The notes: a model not told the origin generated them from the sequence alone. A DNA stretch of 64,000 nucleotides from Eleftheria terrae (GCF_030419005.1 NZ_CP106951.1:62001-126000), one strand, 5' to 3'. Positions 15,849-28,432 are shown, numbered from the stretch's first letter. Numbers and translations: made by a program.

Positions 15849-17795
15849 TTACTCCACGTGGGAGATCAGGACGCCGGCGGCTGCTCGCCCGCCAGCCTCG
15901 CCAGAGGCGGAGCTGCCACCCAGCCGCGGCATGCTGCCGCCGGGTTCGCGCCGCACCGCCACGCCGACCGACACCATGTCGACCACCAGCAGGTGCAGGA
16001 TGCGCGAGATCATCGAGATGAAGGTCGAGCCTTCCTCGCCATGGTCCACCGGAATGCACACGGTGGCCTTGCGCGCCAGCGGTGACTTGCTGGACGTGAT
16101 GCAGATCACTGCCGCGCCGCGCTCCTGCGCGATGCCGGCCGCTCGCACCAGCTCCGGTGGCTGGCCCGAGCTGGAGATGAACACCGCCACGTCCTGAGGC
16201 CCCAGCAACTCGGCGGCCATCGACTGCATCGATGCATCGGTGTGCGCCACCGATGGAATGCGGAAGCGGAACAGCTTGTGCTGCGCGTCGATCGCCACCA
16301 CGCCGGAATTGCCCATCGCGTAGAACTCCACCCGCTTGGCCTCGCGCAGCACGCCGATGGCCCGGTCCACCGCGTCAACATTGAGCGACTCGCGAAACTG
16401 CACGATGGCCGAGATGGTGTTGTCCAGCACCTTGGCGCACAGGTCGGGCGTGGCGTCCTGCCGCCGCACCTGGGTGCGTTGCACGGGAATGTTGCCGGTC
16501 AGGCCGGAGGCCAGCTTGAGCTTGAAGTCGGCCAGCCCCTGGAAACCCAGCGAGCGGCAGAAGCGGATCACGGTCGGCTGGCTCACTTCGGCCATCTGGG
16601 CAATCACCGCGATGGCGTCGTTCAGCACCGTGCGCGGGTTCTCCAGCACGAAATCGGCCACCCGACGCTCCGCGGGCGACAGCGTGCCGCGCGCCTGGCG
16701 CACCCGGTCCATCAGCGGGTTGCCGCCTTCGCTGGCCGGCACGTGCTCGGCCAGCAGCGAGGACACGCCGTGGAAGACGGAGTTCTCGGCCGTCAGCACA
16801 TAGGTGGGAATGCGCGAGACATAGCCGGAGAACCGTCCCTTGGCTTCGAAACGCTCGCGGAAGCCGGAGGCCAGGAAGGCGCTGCCCAGGCGCGGCACGA
16901 TGCCGCCGCCGATGTAGATGCCGCCGGTGGCGCCCAGCGTCAACGCCAGGTTGGAGGCGACCGTGCCCAGCATGTTGCAGAAGCAGTCCACGGCTTCCAT
17001 GCACCAGCGGCAAAGCTTCTGGATCGCGCGCTGCACGATGTCGGCCGTGCTCAAGCCCGGCGCCGCGTCGGCGACGCCCTGGGTCAGCGCCTGGTAGATG
17101 ATCTCGAGCCCCGGTCCGGACACCAGCCGCTCGGCCGACACATGCGGCAGCGACTTCCAGGCATGGCTCAGCACCTTCAGCTCACGCTCGTCGGCCGGCG
17201 AGAAGCTGACGTGGCCGCCTTCGGTGGCCAGCGTGGTCCAACGATCGCCGGTGGGCACCAAACCTGACACGCCCAGCCCGGTGCCGGGGCCGAGCAGGCC
17301 GATCACGCCGTGCGGCTGCGGCTCGCCGCCGCCCACCTGCTCGCGCCCTTCCGGGCCGACCTTGGGCAGCGACATGGCCAGCGCGGTGAAGTTGTTCACC
17401 ACCAACAGGGTTGCCAGCCCGAGCGCGCGCTGGGCCTCCGCGATGGAGAAGGCCCAGTCGCGGTTGGTCATGCGCACCCAGTCGCCTTCGATCGGGTTGG
17501 CGATGGCCACCGCCGCATGACGGGGGCGGGGGCCGGGGCCGGGCAGCGATTCGAGGTAGGCCTGCATCACCGCAATGAAGCCGGAATAGTCGGTGCAAGG
17601 CAGCACGGTGACGTAGTCGAACCGGCCGCCGACCTGCTCCAGGCAGAAGCGGGCATAGGTGGCGCCAATGTCGGCCAGCAGCCGCGGCTCTGGATAGGGG
17701 GCGTGATAGCTCGCCATCTCACGCTCCAGCGACACGCTGGGCAGCACGTCGGAAGCCGCGGCAAGCACGGATGAAGAAAGATGAATTGCAGGCAT
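15849..17795 (-). CDS. Bifunctional glucokinase / RpiR-HexR-type transcriptional regulator
   Basis: A 648-aa fusion. Residues about 38-345 are an ROK-unrelated Glk-family glucokinase (LLADIGATYARFCLEQ phosphate-binding start, AIANPIEGDWVRMTN, VVNNFTALAMSLP, the ATP-site GLLGPGTGLGVSG, and ATGGIYIGGGIVPRLG). Residues about 360-435 are an RpiR-type helix-turn-helix (LSPAERRVADFVLENP, MAEVSQPTVIRFCRSLGF). Residues about 480-620 are a SIS sugar-phosphate-binding domain (VEFYAMGNSGVVAIDAQHKLFRF, VAVFISSSGQPPE). It would phosphorylate glucose and repress or activate genes in response to a sugar phosphate, as HexR does with KDPG. It is the last gene of the mal cluster, 66 bases after the amylase gene. 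Confidence 0.92.
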   Translation of the reverse strand: MPAIHLSSSVLAAASDVLPSVSLEREMASYHAPYPEPRLLADIGATYARFCLEQVGGRFDYVTVLPCTDYSGFIAVMQAYLESLPGPGPRPRHAAVAIANPIEGDWVRMTNRDWAFSIAEAQRALGLATLLVVNNFTALAMSLPKVGPEGREQVGGGEPQPHGVIGLLGPGTGLGVSGLVPTGDRWTTLATEGGHVSFSPADERELKVLSHAWKSLPHVSAERLVSGPGLEIIYQALTQGVADAAPGLSTADIVQRAIQKLCRWCMEAVDCFCNMLGTVASNLALTLGATGGIYIGGGIVPRLGSAFLASGFRERFEAKGRFSGYVSRIPTYVLTAENSVFHGVSSLLAEHVPASEGGNPLMDRVRQARGTLSPAERRVADFVLENPRTVLNDAIAVIAQMAEVSQPTVIRFCRSLGFQGLADFKLKLASGLTGNIPVQRTQVRRQDATPDLCAKVLDNTISAIVQFRESLNVDAVDRAIGVLREAKRVEFYAMGNSGVVAIDAQHKLFRFRIPSVAHTDASMQSMAAELLGPQDVAVFISSSGQPPELVRAAGIAQERGAAVICITSSKSPLARKATVCIPVDHGEEGSTFISMISRILHLLVVDMVSVGVAVRREPGGSMPRLGGSSASGEAGGRAAAGVLISHVE

Positions 17796-17861
17796 GGAAA
17801 TCGCTCTCCATGCGCACTGTATCGAAGTTTCGGTGGGCCTCCATGCTGGGCTGCCTGTCCT

Positions 17862-19643
17862 TCAGCGACGCGGCGTGGCGGAGTGGGACCGCTCCAGCAG
17901 CACGACGCGGCCGGCGTCGAGCTGCACCCGGCCGTCCTTCACGCGCAGCGTCTGGCCGCTGTACGCCTCGTGCAGCACCTCGCCTTCCGGGAACACATCA
18001 CCCACCGGCAGCGCCAGCCGGCCGGGCACAGGCAGCGCCACCACGACCCGGTCGCCGCTGGTGGCGTCCACCCGGCTGAACACGTACGGTTCTTCTTGCA
18101 ACATCTGGTGCCTTCCGCGTGCAAGGGCCACATGGCGGGCGCGGAAGCTGCCAAGCTTGCGCCAGTGGGCCAGCAGCGCGGTGTCCGCGGTGCTCCAGTT
18201 CATGTCGGAACGGGTCGCCTGCTGCGCGTCGCTGGCCGGCGCGGGGCCGGCTGGCCGGGCCGTCTCGTCACCGTAGTAGATCTGCACGCCCCCGGGCGCC
18301 AGCAGCAGCGCGCTGCCGGCCTCGAACAGGCGGCTGCGGTCGAACAGCGTGGTGTCGTGGGACGACAGGTAGGCCAGGTTGCTGAAGCCGGGTCGCCCCG
18401 CATAGATGCGCGCGTAGTCGGCGAAGAGCGCCTCCGGTCGCGCGAAGCTGGCGCCGCGCTGCTGGAATTCGAAGTCGATCAACGCATCGAAGCCGGCGTC
18501 GTGCCACTCGCTGCGGCGCGGCCCGTGGCCCCAGTACTCGCCCACCATCCAGAAGGGGGCGTCATCGATCTTGCGATCGGGATGGCGCGCCTTCCAGTCG
18601 GCCAGCGCCAGCGTGGCCGAGCGCTTGAGTTCGAGCCAGGCCTGCGGCTCCACATGCTTGACGGTGTCGGCCCGGAAGCCGTCGATGCCGTAATCGCGCA
18701 CCCACTGGGTGAGCCAGTGCACCAGGTAGCCGCGCACCGGGGTCTGTGGCAGGTCCGCCGCAGCCGTGCCCGGCTTGCGGCGCAGGAAGGCCGGCAGCTT
18801 CACCGGGGCGGGGTCTTCGGTGCGGAAGTCGGGCAGGAAAGCCACCTGCATCGTCAGGTCGTCGCGGCCGCCTTCTTCCTTGTAGCCGGCCAGGCTCGCC
18901 CGTATCCAGTCGCTGCCCCACCAGTCGGCGAGGGCCGGGTTGTTGTAGTCGATGTAGCTGTGGTAGTCGCGCAGCGTCGCCTGCTCCGAGCCCGGCCACA
19001 CCACGCGTGGCAGCAGCTCACGGGCGGTCTGCAGATCGAGGTAGCCGGGGTGGTTGAGCACCACGTCGAACAGCACGCGGATGCCCTGTGCATGCGCCTC
19101 GTCCACCATCTCGCGCAGCTCCTGCGGCGTGCCCATGTTCTGGTCGAGCACCGTGTAGTCGAGGGCGTAGTAGCCGTGGTAGCCATAGTGCTTGAAGGCC
19201 TTGTCGCCGCCCACCACCCAGCCGCGGATCTGTTCATACGGCGCCGTGATCCACAGCGCATTGACGCCGAGCTGCTTGAACCAGCCCTCGCGCAGCTTGA
19301 GGGTCAGGCCCTTCAGGTCGCCGCCATGGAAGGTGCCGATTTCCTGGCCACCGTCCTTCTGGCGGCCATAGGCATGGTCATTGGATGGGTTGCCGTTGTG
19401 GAAGCGGTCGGTGACCACGAAGTAGACGATCGGGTTGTCGGCGAAGCTGCCCGATGCCGGGCCGGCACGGCCGGTCGCGGTGCCGGCCACCGCCGGCTCG
19501 CTGCCGGGGGCCGAGGGCGGCGCACCGGCGCACCCCGCCAGCAGGCCGGTGGCCAGCAGGGCGGGCGCCAGTTGGCGGCGCAGGCGGCCGCTCAGGCCGC
19601 GCAGTCGCGGCGGGCGGATGGGCGAGAGCAGGTCAGTGGGCAT
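17862..19643 (-). CDS. GH13 alpha-amylase, lipoprotein, MalS-like
   Basis: A 593-aa alpha-amylase. The N-terminus has a signal sequence with lipobox LLAG-C (LLATGLLAGCAG), so the enzyme should be lipid-anchored in the periplasm or outer membrane rather than soluble like E. coli MalS. The GH13 barrel starts at PIVYFVVTDRFHNGNPSND. Catalytic residues by motif: nucleophile Asp about 326 (GFRADTVKHV), acid/base Glu about 369 (MVGEYWGHG) and transition-state Asp about 430 (LSSHDTT). It would cut long maltodextrins into sizes that MalE accepts. It lies between malG and the glucokinase-regulator fusion on the same strand. The ATG at 19643 is used because it begins the signal peptide. Confidence 0.9.
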   Translation of the reverse strand: MPTDLLSPIRPPRLRGLSGRLRRQLAPALLATGLLAGCAGAPPSAPGSEPAVAGTATGRAGPASGSFADNPIVYFVVTDRFHNGNPSNDHAYGRQKDGGQEIGTFHGGDLKGLTLKLREGWFKQLGVNALWITAPYEQIRGWVVGGDKAFKHYGYHGYYALDYTVLDQNMGTPQELREMVDEAHAQGIRVLFDVVLNHPGYLDLQTARELLPRVVWPGSEQATLRDYHSYIDYNNPALADWWGSDWIRASLAGYKEEGGRDDLTMQVAFLPDFRTEDPAPVKLPAFLRRKPGTAAADLPQTPVRGYLVHWLTQWVRDYGIDGFRADTVKHVEPQAWLELKRSATLALADWKARHPDRKIDDAPFWMVGEYWGHGPRRSEWHDAGFDALIDFEFQQRGASFARPEALFADYARIYAGRPGFSNLAYLSSHDTTLFDRSRLFEAGSALLLAPGGVQIYYGDETARPAGPAPASDAQQATRSDMNWSTADTALLAHWRKLGSFRARHVALARGRHQMLQEEPYVFSRVDATSGDRVVVALPVPGRLALPVGDVFPEGEVLHEAYSGQTLRVKDGRVQLDAGRVVLLERSHSATPRR

Positions 19644-19750
19644 AGCGGATCCATGCGGCTGCCGGGCGCGCCGGCCGGGGCGCCCGTGGAAGACGGGGAA
19701 CATGACGGGCGATGCCGGCGCCCGGGCGCGTGTGTCGGCGGCGGGCGTCC

Positions 19751-20641
19751 TCAGCCCTTGATGCCGCCGGCCGTCAGGCCCGACACCATCCATTTCTGCG
19801 CCAGGATGAAGACCACCGTGATCGGCAGGCCCGACAGGATGGCTGCCGCCGCGAAGTCGCCCCACAGGAAGCGCTGCTCGTAGAGGAAGAGACGGGAGCC
19901 GACGGCCAGCGTCAGGTTGCGCTCCTCGCTCAGCAGCACCGAGGCCACGGGGTATTCGATGATGGCGCCGATGAAGGCCAGCAGGAACACCACCATCAGG
20001 ATGGGCACCGCCATCGGCAACAGCACCAGCCGGAAGGCCTGGAAGGGCGAGGCGCCGTCCACCTTCGCCGCTTCCTCGATCTCGGCCGGGATGGTGTCGA
20101 AGTAGCCCTTGATGGTCCAGACATGCAGCCCGATGCCGCCGGCATAGGCCAGCAGCAGCGAGGCATGGCTGTCGAGGCCGAACAGCGGGAAGACGTTGCC
20201 GATGCGGTCGAAGATCGCGTAGATGGCCACCAGCGCCAGCACCGCCGGGAACATCTGGATCAGCATCAGTGCCGACAGCGCCTGCGACTTGCCGCGGAAC
20301 TTCATGCGGGCGAAGGCATAGGCTGCGGTGGTGGACAGCAGCACCATGAGGATGGCCGACAAGGTGGCCACCTTGATGGAATTCCACAGCCACAGCAGCA
20401 CCGGGAAGGGCGGCTGCACCAGCTTGCCGTCCGGTCCTTCATAGCTGAAGCCGAGGGCCAGCTTCCAGTGTTCCAGGCTGATCTGGTCGGGGATCAGGCT
20501 GCCGCTGGCGAAGTTGCCGGGTCGCAGCGAGATCGACAGGATCATCAGGAACGGGAAGATCACCACACACACCAGCGCGATCAGGCAGGCATGCGCGGCA
20601 ACCACGCGCCAGCGGTGCGACTTGTCGAGGACGATGGCCAT
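19751..20641 (-). CDS. malG: Maltose ABC transporter permease MalG
   Basis: A 296-aa inner-membrane permease with six predicted helices, of the MalG family. The EAA loop that contacts MalK is visible as [20 protein letters not shown], and the C-terminus ends [14 protein letters not shown], typical of MalG whose tail reaches into the substrate channel. Together with MalF and a MalK dimer it imports maltose and maltodextrins. It starts 22 bases after the malF stop. Confidence 0.95.
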   Translation of the reverse strand: MAIVLDKSHRWRVVAAHACLIALVCVVIFPFLMILSISLRPGNFASGSLIPDQISLEHWKLALGFSYEGPDGKLVQPPFPVLLWLWNSIKVATLSAILMVLLSTTAAYAFARMKFRGKSQALSALMLIQMFPAVLALVAIYAIFDRIGNVFPLFGLDSHASLLLAYAGGIGLHVWTIKGYFDTIPAEIEEAAKVDGASPFQAFRLVLLPMAVPILMVVFLLAFIGAIIEYPVASVLLSEERNLTLAVGSRLFLYEQRFLWGDFAAAAILSGLPITVVFILAQKWMVSGLTAGGIKG

Positions 20642-20663
20642 CTGCTCTTGCTCCCTGCGGCCC

Positions 20664-22226
20664 TCAGCGGGCCTCTTCCTTGGTGATGCGGGTGGCCCGC
20701 AGGTTGATCCACGACAGCAGTGCCACCATGGCGAAGACCACGGTCGAGATCGCGGCGGCCAGGCCGAAGTTCTGGCCCGAGTCCTCGAAGGCGATGCGGT
20801 AGGTGTAGGACACGAGGATGTCGGTGGTGCCGGCGGGCACCTGGGTGTCGAGGAAGTCCGGCCGGCCGTTGGTCAGCAGGCTGATCAGCACGAAGTTGTT
20901 GAAGTTGAAGGCGAAGGCGGCGATCAGCAGCGGCGTGAGCGGCTTGAGCACCAGCGGCATCGTGATACGGAAGAAGTTGGTCAGCGGCCCCGCGCCGGCC
21001 ACCGCCGATGCCTCGTACAGGTCGGCCGGAATCGCCTTGATGAGGCCCATCGTCACCACCATCATGTAGGGGTAGCCGAGCCAGGTGTTGACGATCAGGA
21101 TCATCGTCTTGGCCAGCAGCGGGTCCGAGAACCAGGCCGGCTTGACGCCGAACAGCGCGTCGAGGATGAGGTTGATCTCGCCGAAGTTGTTGTTGAACAG
21201 GCCCTTGAACACCAGGATGGAGATGAAGCCCGGCACCGCATACGGCAGGAACAGCAGCGTCTGGTACACGCCCTTGAAGCGCAGGGCCTCCCAGCTCAGC
21301 AGCACGGCCAGCAGGATGCCCAGGCCCGCCGCGAAGAGCACCGTGAGGCCGGCGAAGGCCACGGTCCAGCCGAAGATGCGCAGGAAGGGCTCGCGGAAAG
21401 CCGCGTCGGTGAAGATCTGCTTGAAGTGCGTCAGGCCGATGTTGACCTGGAAGCCGGGCGGCACGTTCTGCCCGCTGGCGGTCTGGTAGAAGCCGGCCTC
21501 GAAATTGGGCTTCAGCACCTCGCCGGTCTGCTGGTTCACCAGCGTGCCGTCGTCGTTCTTCTTGTACAGCTTGGCGACCGGGCCGAACTGGCGCAGGCCG
21601 GTCATGCGCACCTGGCTGCCGTCAGGCAGCTCCACCGTATAGGCCTTCAGCGCCGGCTGCAGGCGGATCAGCTCCTTGATGGGCAGTGCCTCGCCGGCGC
21701 CCGCATCGGCTGCCGCGGCTTGCGCCTTCACGTGTTTGTGCTCGGCCTTGGCCGGCGCGGCGGCCTCGGAGGGGGCGGACAGCTCCAGTTCCGGCGTCAG
21801 GAAGGCTTGCTCGCCCTCGCTCTCGGTGAGCCGGATGCGGTGGCGCTGGCCCTGCTGCAGCAGCGCGAAGCCGTAGGTCTTGCCTTCGGCCTCATAGGTT
21901 TCTTCAAGGAAGTAGGCGGTCGTGCGCTCGAACTTCAGCAGGTTGTTGGTGCTGTAGTTCGTGAAGCCGATCGTCACGGTGTAGAGGATGGGCAGCACCA
22001 CGAAGATCGCCACCGCCGCGACCCCCGGGAACAGGTAGCGCCACGCATAGAAGCGCGGCGAGGTGTAGACCCAGGCCGCCAGGGCCACCACCACCAGGAT
22101 GGTGCCGGCCAGCAGGAACTCGCCCGCGGCGTAGACGATGGTGACGAAGTAGAGCGAGGCGAGGGCCAGGGCCGTTGCGACGGCCGGCCACACCCAACGC
22201 TGCATGCCTGAAGACGACTGGTTCAT
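20664..22226 (-). CDS. malF: Maltose ABC transporter permease MalF
   Basis: A 520-aa MalF-type permease. It has the family's extra N-terminal helices ([21 protein letters not shown]) and a large periplasmic P2 loop (about residues 95-270) that binds MalE, followed by six core helices with the EAA motif at [20 protein letters not shown]. The P2 loop carries a low-complexity insertion rich in Ala/Glu/Lys ([21 protein letters not shown]). I prefer the ATG at 22226; a GTG nine bases upstream is an alternative. Gene order malE-malF-malG is the usual one. Confidence 0.94.
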   Translation of the reverse strand: MNQSSSGMQRWVWPAVATALALASLYFVTIVYAAGEFLLAGTILVVVALAAWVYTSPRFYAWRYLFPGVAAVAIFVVLPILYTVTIGFTNYSTNNLLKFERTTAYFLEETYEAEGKTYGFALLQQGQRHRIRLTESEGEQAFLTPELELSAPSEAAAPAKAEHKHVKAQAAAADAGAGEALPIKELIRLQPALKAYTVELPDGSQVRMTGLRQFGPVAKLYKKNDDGTLVNQQTGEVLKPNFEAGFYQTASGQNVPPGFQVNIGLTHFKQIFTDAAFREPFLRIFGWTVAFAGLTVLFAAGLGILLAVLLSWEALRFKGVYQTLLFLPYAVPGFISILVFKGLFNNNFGEINLILDALFGVKPAWFSDPLLAKTMILIVNTWLGYPYMMVVTMGLIKAIPADLYEASAVAGAGPLTNFFRITMPLVLKPLTPLLIAAFAFNFNNFVLISLLTNGRPDFLDTQVPAGTTDILVSYTYRIAFEDSGQNFGLAAAISTVVFAMVALLSWINLRATRITKEEAR

Positions 22227-22317
22227 CTGGATCACGTTCAGGGCGCAGGCAAACAGGGCCGGCGCCTCACCGGGAAAGGGCGGCCCGGCGCGGGCCGGGC
22301 CGCATGAGGGCAGGGAG

Positions 22318-23520
<1,203 letters not shown>

Positions 23521-23593
23521 AGCGTTGCTCCTTTGGAATTGCCTTGTTGGCGCTAATGAAAGTCGGTTCGCCGTTGATGTGCTGCCAGCAGCC

Positions 23594-24694
<1,101 letters not shown>

Positions 24695-24723
24695 CGGTGC
24701 TTGCTGGGTGCTCTGGAGGTTCT

Positions 24724-26403
24724 TCAGGGGCGGCGAGCCGCAGTGGCCGTGCTCGCCAGTCCGAAATAGGCGCCATAGGGCGGCAGCGTGAAGCGCGCGC
24801 CCTGGCGCTGGCCGACCTGCGCTGCCGCGAAGCCGTGGCCGTCGAGGGCCTGGCTGGCGGGCGCGTCCGGCAGCTCCAGTGTCACTGCTTGCCCGCCCAG
24901 GTTGAAGAGGGCCAGCACGGGGGCGCCGGTGGCAGGGGTGCGGATGAGGGCCAGCACCGGCTCGGGCGCGTCGAGGAAGACGATGCTGCCTTCCAGCAGC
25001 GCCGGCTGCGTCTTGCGCCATGCCAGGAAGCGGCGGGTGAAGTGCAGCGGGGAGGCCGGGTCGGCTTCGTTGACGTCGACCGCGCGGGCCGCGTGCTCCG
25101 GCGGCACCGGCAGCCAGGGCTCCACGTCGCGGCCGCCGCTGAAGCCGGCATGCGGCAGGTCGCGCGCCCACGGCATGGGCGTGCGGCAGCCGTCGCGGCC
25201 CTTGAACTCCGGCCAGAAGGTGATGCCGTAGGGGTCCTGCAGCTTCTCGAAAGGAATGTCGGCCTCGGGCAGGCCGAGCTCGTCGCCCTGGTACCAGCAG
25301 GCGCTGCCGCGCAGCGACAGCAGCATGGCCAGCGCCACCTTGTTGTAGTCGGGCGTGGCGCCGGGGCCGCCCCAGCGCGTCAGCACGCGGGCCACGTCGT
25401 GGTTGCCGATGGACCAGCAGGGCCAGCCACCGTCCATCGCCGCTTCCAGCTCCTCGACCTGGCTGCGGATGTAGGTCGCGGTGTTCTCGGCCGTCAGCAG
25501 GTTGAAGCTGTAGGCCATGTGCAGCTTGTTGCCGCTGGCGGTGTAGGCGGCCATGGTGGCCAGCGAGTTGTCGTCGCCCACCTCGCCGACGCTGGCTGCA
25601 CCGTACTCGTCCAGCAGCACCCGGATCTTCTCGAGGAAAGCGATGTTCTCGAACTGCGTCTTGTCGTACTTGTGCGACTGCATGCCGTAGGGATTGGTGT
25701 CCTGCACGGTCTTGTTGTCGCGCTTGGTGGCCGGCGGGTTGTCGCGCAGCTGGCGGTCGTGGAAATGGAAGTTGCAGGCATCGAAGCGGAAGCCATCGAC
25801 ACCGCGGTCCAGCCAGAACCGGATATCTGCCAGGATCTGTTGCTGCACTTCCTCGCAGTGGAAGTTCAGGTCAGGCTGGCTGGTGAGGAAGTTGTGCAGG
25901 TAGTACTGCCGCCGGGTGGCGTCCCACTGCCAGGCGGAGCCACCGAACACGCTCAGCCAGTTGGTCGGCGGGGTGCCGTCGGCCTTCGGATGGGCCCAGA
26001 CATACCAGTCGGCCTTGGGATTGCTCCGGCTCTTGCGGCTTTCCTTGAACCAGGCGTGCTGGTCGGAGGTGTGCGAGAGCACCTGGTCGATGACGACTTT
26101 CACCCCCAGCTCATGCGCGCGGGCGATCAGCCGGTCGAAATCGGCCAGCGTCCCGAACATCGGGTCGACGTCGCGGTAGTCCGAGATGTCGTAGCCGAAG
26201 TCCTTCATCGGCGAGCGGAAGAAGGGCGAGATCCAGATCGCGTCCACGCCCAGGCCGGCGATGTAGGGCAGGCGCTCGATGATGCCGGGCAGGTCGCCGA
26301 TGCCATCGCCGTTGCTGTCAGCGAAGCTGCGCGGGTAGATCTGATAGATGACGCCGCCGCGCCACCAGGAGGTGCCGGGGGTGTTGTGTGCTTTCGAGGC
26401 CAT
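24724..26403 (-). CDS. GH13 alpha-glucosidase, cytoplasmic
   Basis: A 559-aa oligo-1,4/1,6-glucosidase-type GH13 enzyme without signal peptide, so it acts on imported maltodextrins in the cytoplasm. The barrel begins [22 protein letters not shown]. Catalytic residues by motif: nucleophile Asp about 208 ([10 protein letters not shown]), Glu about 274 (SVGEVGDD), Asp about 336 (SIGNHDVAR). The QPDLNFH motif is typical of alpha-glucosidases. Glucose released would feed the glucokinases at both ends of the cluster. It lies 29 bases upstream of malK and is probably in the same transcript. A maltose-specific or a broader alpha-glucoside activity cannot be separated by sequence. Confidence 0.92.
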   Translation of the reverse strand: MASKAHNTPGTSWWRGGVIYQIYPRSFADSNGDGIGDLPGIIERLPYIAGLGVDAIWISPFFRSPMKDFGYDISDYRDVDPMFGTLADFDRLIARAHELGVKVVIDQVLSHTSDQHAWFKESRKSRSNPKADWYVWAHPKADGTPPTNWLSVFGGSAWQWDATRRQYYLHNFLTSQPDLNFHCEEVQQQILADIRFWLDRGVDGFRFDACNFHFHDRQLRDNPPATKRDNKTVQDTNPYGMQSHKYDKTQFENIAFLEKIRVLLDEYGAASVGEVGDDNSLATMAAYTASGNKLHMAYSFNLLTAENTATYIRSQVEELEAAMDGGWPCWSIGNHDVARVLTRWGGPGATPDYNKVALAMLLSLRGSACWYQGDELGLPEADIPFEKLQDPYGITFWPEFKGRDGCRTPMPWARDLPHAGFSGGRDVEPWLPVPPEHAARAVDVNEADPASPLHFTRRFLAWRKTQPALLEGSIVFLDAPEPVLALIRTPATGAPVLALFNLGGQAVTLELPDAPASQALDGHGFAAAQVGQRQGARFTLPPYGAYFGLASTATAARRP

Positions 26404-26447
26404 GAGAGCAGTCTCTTGGGTTCGGGTGATGGACGGAGGAGAGGGGT

Positions 26448-26496
26448 CTCACTGGCATGCGCAGCAGGCCGGGTGCCGGCTGCGCATGCCAGTGAG
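26448..26496. repeat. Perfect 18-bp inverted repeat between lamB and the alpha-glucosidase gene
   Basis: The arms CTCACTGGCATGCGCAGC (26448-26465) and GCTGCGCATGCCAGTGAG (26479-26496) pair without mismatch around a 13-nt loop. It lies 77 bases past the lamB stop codon and 45 bases before the alpha-glucosidase start, without a T tract. A transcript through here would form a very stable hairpin. Confidence 0.9.
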
Positions 26497-26535
26497 GGCG
26501 GGCGGTGCCCGCCCCGGGAGGCTCGTTGCGCGCCA

Positions 26536-26563
26536 GCCCGCCGGCCCCTGGGGCCCGGCGGGC
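26536..26563. repeat. Second GC-rich hairpin after lamB
   Basis: The arms GCCCGCCGGCCCC (26536-26548) and GGGGCCCGGCGGGC (26550-26563) pair with a single bulged base and almost no loop. It lies ten bases after the lamB stop codon. No T tract follows on the lamB strand. Confidence 0.7.
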
Positions 26564-26572
26564 GGAGGCGGC

Positions 26573-27865
26573 TTACCACCAGGCTTCGACTTGGATACCG
26601 TAGGTCATGCCGTTGTTGTCGTCGCCGAAGACGCCGCCGGTCTTGGCGTCGCCCGCTTCGTCGTTCCACTTGGCATAGGTGGCGAAGGCGCGGAACACCG
26701 GGCGCGACCAGAAGCCGCGGCCCAGGGACAGCTGCGGCGCCACCGTGAACTTGGTCAGCTTGGCCGCCGGGCTGCCTTCGGTCTTGGTGCGGTCGTGGCC
26801 GAGCTCGAAGGCCAGGCTGAAGTTGTCCGTGAAGTTGTACTGCGGACGCACGCCGATGGTCAGCCAGGTCTGCTTGTCACCGTTGTCAGGCTTGTAATGC
26901 TGGTAGCCGAACACACCCTGGCCCGACCAGTTCGAGCCCGCCGGCGCGATGAAGAGCTGTTCGACCAGGCGGAACTCCTTGCCGTCCACATTGTCGGTGG
27001 CGTTGCGATAGGTCGGAATGTATTTCCCGCCGGCGCCAGCGTCCTGGCCGTACACGAGGGCCAGCTTGTTGTAGCCGCCCAGGATGCCGGTCTGCATGTG
27101 CTCGACGAACAGGGCGAAGCCGCTGCCCTTGCCGACCGGTTTCTTCGAACCGTCCTTCTGGATCTCGTAAGGAGCGCCGGAGCTGTCACCCTTGAGGATG
27201 GCCAGTTCCGCTTCCAGCTTGCCGCCCTGGTTCACCGCGATGTCGTAGACACGGGCCGACAGCCGGCGCGTGTTCAGTGCGTTGGCGGTGTCCGTCACGT
27301 CCTGGTCATCGCCTTTCTGGTGGTAGGCGATGGCGAGCTTCGCAGTCTGGCCGAGCGCGATGTCCTCGATACCACCGCCCAGGCCGCTGTTGTTCCAGTA
27401 GTAGTAGTCGTTGATATGGACGTCATGGCGGTTGTAGTAGCGCTTGCCCACCCACACCTTCGCGTCCTGCAGGGCACCCGGGCCGAAGAAGCCGCCGGCC
27501 TGGATGAAGTTCTGCCGGCTCATGATGTCGAACTTGTCGCCGTCGACGCTCTCCGCGTCACTGGCGCCGTTGTCCTCTTTGGTCGCCAGCATCAGCGTGT
27601 ACTTGGCATAGGGGCCGGTGTCCTTCTTGCCAAAGGGCAGCGAGAAGGCCACCTCGCCATAGGTCTCGCACTCGTTGCCGAGGCGGTACTTCACATCGCC
27701 CGTGGCCGGGTTCTGGAAGCACGCCTGCTTGCTGCCTTCGCTCGAGCTGCCAACGCCAGTGCGGAAGTAGCCGTTGAATTCCAGCCCCTGGGACTGTGCC
27801 TGCGCCGTGCCGAACGCACCTGCTGCCGCGGCCGCGATGGCCAGCAGTTTGAAACGACCTCTCAT
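26573..27865 (-). CDS. lamB: Maltoporin LamB
   Basis: A 430-aa outer-membrane beta-barrel sugar porin. Residues 1-23 are a signal peptide ending AQA. The mature start LEFNGYFRTGVGSSSEG, the segment VGKRYYNRHDVHINDYYYWNNSG and the C-terminal aromatic end (VEAWW) are typical of LamB. It lets maltodextrins diffuse through the outer membrane. It is the first gene of the leftward mal cluster. Its promoter must lie upstream in the long gap that reaches the HexR-like sites; the start is preceded by AGGAGC. Confidence 0.95.
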   Translation of the reverse strand: MRGRFKLLAIAAAAAGAFGTAQAQSQGLEFNGYFRTGVGSSSEGSKQACFQNPATGDVKYRLGNECETYGEVAFSLPFGKKDTGPYAKYTLMLATKEDNGASDAESVDGDKFDIMSRQNFIQAGGFFGPGALQDAKVWVGKRYYNRHDVHINDYYYWNNSGLGGGIEDIALGQTAKLAIAYHQKGDDQDVTDTANALNTRRLSARVYDIAVNQGGKLEAELAILKGDSSGAPYEIQKDGSKKPVGKGSGFALFVEHMQTGILGGYNKLALVYGQDAGAGGKYIPTYRNATDNVDGKEFRLVEQLFIAPAGSNWSGQGVFGYQHYKPDNGDKQTWLTIGVRPQYNFTDNFSLAFELGHDRTKTEGSPAAKLTKFTVAPQLSLGRGFWSRPVFRAFATYAKWNDEAGDAKTGGVFGDDNNGMTYGIQVEAWW

Positions 27866-28281
27866 CGGGATGCTCCTCTTTCAGTTCTAGCTTGGGTAGT
27901 GAGTGCCGGAACGCGCCCGAGCGAGGGGCCGGTCTCCAGCGGTTGGGGATGAGGGAAGCGGGGCCGGCCGGCGGCACGCGCTGCGTCGAGCGCGATCAGC
28001 CATCGGCATGCGGGCAAGAAGCCACCGGAAAAAGGGGCGGCGCCCCGCAGGGGAGGCGCCGCGAACTGGCTCTCTTGAGATGAACCCCGGGCAGCGACGA
28101 AACAAAGCTTCATGGGGCGCAGCGCAGCGGAGCGGCCTTCCTCGGTCGATGCTGGCATCGTGGCCGCCCGCCCGGGGCGAGCGACGGGTGCAGCACGAAG
28201 CGCGAGGTGGGCAGGGCGAAAGCGCGGAGACATGGCTGTGCTCGTCGGTTTCAAAACAGGTACATCGACTACAACGGACGC
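27866..28281. other. 416-bp non-coding leader or intergenic region upstream of lamB
   Basis: No convincing gene. The region is GC-rich except next to lamB (CTAGCTTGGGTAGTG near 27890) and near 28245-28281. A stable hairpin CGGCGCC/GGCGCCG (28038-28044, 28055-28061) is followed on the lamB strand by CCCC and TTTTT (28035-28031), an imperfect terminator-like element. If lamB is transcribed from the AT-rich operator region, its leader would be about 400 nt. Confidence 0.45.
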
Positions 28282-28296
28282 TGTAGTTTTATAACG
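28282..28296. promoter_or_regulatory. HexR-like operator site 1
   Basis: TGTAGTTTTATAACG matches 13 of 15 positions of the HexR consensus as I remember it (TGTARTWWWATTACA). It is the closest of four such sites to lamB. Confidence 0.5.
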
Positions 28297-28307
28297 GAGC
28301 GAACTTT

Positions 28308-28322
28308 AGTAATGAAACTACT
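28308..28322. promoter_or_regulatory. HexR-like operator site 2
   Basis: AGTAATGAAACTACT, read on the minus strand as AGTAGTTTCATTACT, matches 12 of 15 positions of the remembered HexR consensus and keeps the GTA-rich half-sites separated by five bases. Confidence 0.45.
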
Positions 28323-28410
28323 GGGCGTGAACAAGGGTAAACCCCGAAATTGGCACGCCAACGCCGTCACGCCGTCTGCAATCGGCCCGGCTTTCCTCTA
28401 GACAGCGGCG

Positions 28411-28425
28411 AGTAGGCTCACTACC
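28411..28425. promoter_or_regulatory. HexR-like operator site 3 (weak)
   Basis: AGTAGGCTCACTACC has GTAG and CTAC half-sites with the same five-base spacing as its neighbours, but a GC-rich centre. It is the weakest of the four. Confidence 0.3.
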
Positions 28426-28432
28426 ATCCCGC

